From contig NZ_FNRQ01000012.1 in the NCBI RefSeq assembly GCF_900107685.1, positions 46,078-110,077 on the forward strand: a stretch of DNA of 64,000 bases. Direction: 5' to 3'. The notes under the pieces were generated by a model, which ran no database searches, was not told the origin of the DNA, and worked only from the letters and a program-made list of their open reading frames with translations. This DNA is from Paraburkholderia sartisoli (lineage in GTDB: Bacteria; Pseudomonadota; Gammaproteobacteria; Burkholderiales; Burkholderiaceae). Numbering within the stretch: position 1 is the first letter of the stretch; each line of letters starts with the position of its first letter. Below, one piece after another: positions 61,550-64,000 of this stretch. A program made the translations under genes and the position numbers.

Positions 61550-62944
61550 ATGAGCATCTGGAAGCCGGACCCGAGTTTTTATCCGTCGCCCCGACTCGCC
61601 GCGCAGGCTCCGCCCGAAAAGCTCGCATACGTCGCGGCTTTCGATCCCGATCGCAATCTGCCGGACGCTATCGAAATCGTCGACGTCGATCCGGGTTCAC
61701 CGGATTACGCCAGCATCGTCGGCACGTTGCCGATGCCGAATACCGGCGACGAGCTGCATCATTTTGGGTGGAACGCGTGCTCGTCGTGTCTGTGTCCGAA
61801 TGCGCCGCATCCGCACACCGAGCGACGCTATCTGGTCGTGCCAGGACTACGCTCGTCGCGCATCTACATCATCGACACGAAGGCCGATCCGCTTAAACCG
61901 GGCATCGTCAAGATCATCGAGCCGGAGGCGATCGCGAACCGCACCGGCTATTCGCGGCCGCATACGGTGCATTGCGGGCCGGGCGGCATCTACGTGACGG
62001 CGCTGGGAAGCGCTGACGGCGGCGCACCAGGCGGAATTTTCCTGCTCGATCCACAAAGCTTCGAGCCGCTGGGGCGCTGGGAAGTCGATCGCGGCCCACA
62101 GCAGCTCGCTTACGACGGCTGGTGGCACCTCGGCTACGACACGCTCGTGACGAGCGAATGGGGAACGCCCGACACGTTCGAAAACGGCCTGATTCCTGAA
62201 GTGCTGTTAGGTGGGCGCTACGGCCGCAAGCTGCATTTCTGGGACCTGACGCGACGCAAGCATCTGCAGGAAATCGATTTCGGTCCCGAGTATCAACTCG
62301 TTTTCGAACTACGGCCGGCACACGATCCGACCAAGACTTATGGTTTCGTCAACTGCGTGATCAGCCTGAAGGATCTGTCGTCGTCGATATGGGTCTGGTA
62401 TCGCGACGGCAATGCGTGGGCGGTGCGCAAGATCATCGATATTCCCGCTGAGCCGGCCAGTGCAGACGTCCTGCCACCCGTTCTGCAGTCGTTCGGCGCC
62501 GTGCCGCCGCTCGTGACAGACATTGATCTCTCGATGGACGACCGCTTTCTGTACGTTTCGTGCTGGGGCACCGGCGACCTGCTGCAATACGACGTATCGG
62601 ACCCATTCGCACCAAAGCTGACAGGCAAGGTCCGGATTGGCGGCATTGTTTCGCGCGCTTCGCATCCGACCGCACCGGACAACGCGCTAAACGGCGGCCC
62701 GCAAATGGTGGAGATCAGCCGCGACGGCAAGCGCGTGTATTTCACCAACTCGCTGTACGGCGCCGTCGATCCGCAATTTTATCCGGAGGGCATCGACGGC
62801 TGGATGGTCAAGCTAGACGCCGATGCCGATGGCGGCCTCGCGTTCGATCCAAAATTCTTTCTCGAATGGCCTGCGGGACATCGGCCTCACCAGATCCGGC
62901 TGCAAGGCGGCGACTGTTCGTCCGATTCCTACTGCTACCCGTGA
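61550..62944 (+). CDS. Selenium-binding protein 56 family (methanethiol oxidase-like)
   Basis: 464 residues, the full SBP56 length. NACSSCLCP near residue 77 is the family Cys motif, and the His-rich strands (PHTVHCGPGGIYV, EDLPHQIRLQGGD-like HRPHQIRLQGGD) provide likely copper ligands of the seven-bladed propeller. Bacterial and human members oxidise methanethiol to H2S, formaldehyde and H2O2. No signal peptide is evident, unlike the periplasmic MtoX of Hyphomicrobium. The stop overlaps the start of the next gene by 4 bp. GGGAGG lies 7 bp before the ATG. Confidence 0.9.
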   Translation: MSIWKPDPSFYPSPRLAAQAPPEKLAYVAAFDPDRNLPDAIEIVDVDPGSPDYASIVGTLPMPNTGDELHHFGWNACSSCLCPNAPHPHTERRYLVVPGLRSSRIYIIDTKADPLKPGIVKIIEPEAIANRTGYSRPHTVHCGPGGIYVTALGSADGGAPGGIFLLDPQSFEPLGRWEVDRGPQQLAYDGWWHLGYDTLVTSEWGTPDTFENGLIPEVLLGGRYGRKLHFWDLTRRKHLQEIDFGPEYQLVFELRPAHDPTKTYGFVNCVISLKDLSSSIWVWYRDGNAWAVRKIIDIPAEPASADVLPPVLQSFGAVPPLVTDIDLSMDDRFLYVSCWGTGDLLQYDVSDPFAPKLTGKVRIGGIVSRASHPTAPDNALNGGPQMVEISRDGKRVYFTNSLYGAVDPQFYPEGIDGWMVKLDADADGGLAFDPKFFLEWPAGHRPHQIRLQGGDCSSDSYCYP

Positions 62945-63624
62945 CATCAATAGATCTTTCGACGTCGCCGTGGTGGACGTGGGCTGTCGTCGCCGGGCTC
63001 GGCGTGTTTCACGGACTCAACCCGGCGATGGGCTGGCTTTTCGCAGTCGCGCTCGGTCTTTACCGCCGAAGTCGACGTGTCGTGCTGCTCTCGCTGATCC
63101 CGATTGCGCTTGGTCACGCGATGGCTGCTGCGTGTGTACTGGTTGCGGGCCTGTCATTGAGCATGTCGATCGATCATCATGTACTGAACAGGATTTGCGG
63201 CGTGGTCCTGATCGGATGGGCTGCCTGGCACGCACTACGCGGACATCAGATGCGCTCGCGAGTGGGCATGCAAGCGAAATTCGCAGGACTGACGGCGTGG
63301 TCTTTCATCATGTCCGGCGTACACGGTGCGGGACTCATGCTGATTCCGGCGCTCCTGCCCGTTTGCGATGGTTTTTCGGGCGTGTCGTCGACGTCAGCGC
63401 TGCCAGGTGTGCGTGGGCTGCTTGCTGACGTCGGGCCTGTCGCTGCCGTTGCAGTTGCCGCTTTGACAGTTCACACAATGGCGATGCTTCTCACGACGGG
63501 GATTGTGTCGCTACTGGTTTTCGACCAGTTCGGCGTGGCGTGTCTGCGTACGAAATGGATAAACTTCGATTTGATGTGGACTGCATCGCTCGCTGGATGC
63601 GGAGTCATACAACTCGGAATTTAG
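62941..63624 (+). CDS. Membrane protein coupled to the SBP56 gene
   Basis: 227 residues starting at GTG 62941 inside GTGA, so translation is coupled to the SBP56 gene. About six membrane helices are visible. FHGLNPAMGWLFAVALGLY near the N-terminus and MSGVHGAGLMLIPALLP in the middle each place a His next to a Gly-rich helix, a two-half layout that recalls nickel/cobalt or HupE-like carriers, though it is not a clear match. A role in metal supply or sulfide handling for SBP56 is inferred only from coupling. Confidence 0.65.
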   Translation: MTSIDLSTSPWWTWAVVAGLGVFHGLNPAMGWLFAVALGLYRRSRRVVLLSLIPIALGHAMAAACVLVAGLSLSMSIDHHVLNRICGVVLIGWAAWHALRGHQMRSRVGMQAKFAGLTAWSFIMSGVHGAGLMLIPALLPVCDGFSGVSSTSALPGVRGLLADVGPVAAVAVAALTVHTMAMLLTTGIVSLLVFDQFGVACLRTKWINFDLMWTASLAGCGVIQLGI

Positions 63625-63894
63625 GCGAGTTCGAGTCTAAATAAATGGTGTTGGCGACAATTTCCCCGACGGAACGTTGTAACGTCAATGATGCCCTTCT
63701 GCCGGTTGGGTCGACGTACTGGGTGCGTCTGTCGCAGCGCTATCTGGGGCGGGCGGGGTGAGTTGAGGGGGATGGTGGAGACGCGGACGGAGGGTGAGGC
63801 TCCGCGCCGTCCGGCTGGACCTGCCGCAGGGGGCCTGAGGTCGGCCACGCTATATGGATGGCCGGGGGCCGTAATAGGTAATGGCCGTAAACGC
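63625..63894. other. Intergenic region before the rRNA operon end
   Basis: About 270 bp between the membrane protein and the rRNA terminator. It is G-rich in places (63750-63870) and holds no supported gene. Confidence 0.5.
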
Positions 63895-63925
63895 AGAAAC
63901 CCCACCTTTAGGGGGTGGGGTTTCT
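63895..63925 (-). terminator. Terminator of the rRNA operon
   Basis: A perfect 12-bp stem, AGAAACCCCACC (63895-63906) paired with GGTGGGGTTTCT (63914-63925), with a 7-nt loop. It begins 14 bp past the 5S 3' end on the minus strand. The stem ends in a short T-rich tail on both strands, so it may stop transcription from either side. Confidence 0.85.
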
Positions 63926-63938
63926 GTTGCTGCTGGGG

Positions 63939-64000
63939 AGCCTGACGATTACCTACTTTCACACGGGCAATCCGCACTATCATCGGCGTGGAGTCGTTTC
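63939..64000 (-). rRNA. rrf: 5S ribosomal RNA, 3' part (truncated by the window edge)
   Basis: Read on the minus strand, the segment gives GAAACGACTCCACGCCGATG, then GTGCGGATTGCCCGTGTG and ends GTAGGTAATCGTCAGGC, which is the 3' half of beta-proteobacterial 5S rRNA. The rest of the gene and the rRNA operon lie beyond position 64000. Confidence 0.93.

Noticed and set aside
1..64000. CRISPR arrays, prophage, integrons, tRNA genes
   Set aside because: None was found on reading: no regularly spaced repeats, no phage or integrase genes and no cloverleaf sequence. The only RNA gene seen is the 5S fragment at the right edge.

Overview
The window is a gene-dense, high-GC chromosomal segment that looks like a member of the Burkholderiaceae (Paraburkholderia, Caballeronia or Burkholderia). 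This rests on the protein flavour throughout, the cyanide-insensitive bd oxidase, the Fur-box style and the 5S rRNA 3' end at the right edge. No mobile element, CRISPR array or tRNA was seen. The segment reads as accessory metabolism and transport rather than core genome.

Layout. 1-3.95 kb: urea transporter, then the CIO-type quinol oxidase cioAB with a 58-residue DUF2474-like gene. 4.3-8 kb: a LuxR-type response regulator facing a hybrid histidine kinase, then an unrecognised sigma-like protein. 8.2-8.5 kb: vapB with a vapC remnant. 8.8-13.2 kb: a TauE/SafE permease and a 1123-residue GMC-oxidoreductase/hydrolase fusion. 13.2-25.9 kb: a catabolic island with two complete polar-amino-acid ABC importers, each followed by or co-oriented with its own HutC-type GntR regulator. 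It also carries an IPNS-like oxygenase, a D-hydroxyacid-type FAD dehydrogenase and a histidine-ammonia-lyase homologue that lacks the MIO triad. 26-27.5 kb: an isoprenylcysteine-methyltransferase-like protein and an arylamine N-acetyltransferase. 27.8-36 kb: a likely Fur-controlled operon of OprB-type porin, beta-propeller, Tat-exported DyP peroxidase and an FbpABC ferric importer. 36-38.6 kb: LysR/EamA pair and a YefM/YoeB toxin-antitoxin pair. 38.8-47.5 kb: MFS transporter, GntR regulator and the malonate decarboxylase operon mdcABCDEGH. 47.5-52.4 kb: a YtfQRT-YjfF type sugar importer. 52.5-59.7 kb: AlkB-like dioxygenase, nitroreductase, a His-rich membrane protein, metallophosphoesterase, GlgX and an AI-2E permease. 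59.7-60.9 kb: mgtC behind a structured leader with its own 14-codon ORF. 61-63.6 kb: a GlsB/YeaQ pseudogene, an SBP56 (methanethiol-oxidase family) gene and an overlapping membrane protein. The right edge holds the 3' end of an rRNA operon on the minus strand.

Best candidates for something undescribed: (a) the 13.2-25.9 kb regulon, where four sites match the HutC consensus GTxTAxAC around two mirrored importers and the central lyase has Tyr-Leu-Ser in place of the Ala-Ser-Gly that forms MIO; (b) the mgtC leader, with a sigma70 promoter, a short ORF and two mutually exclusive hairpins; (c) the GMC fusion with a CxxCxxCxxxC motif and a Cys nucleophile in its hydrolase half. All calls come from reading the sequence; no database search was possible.
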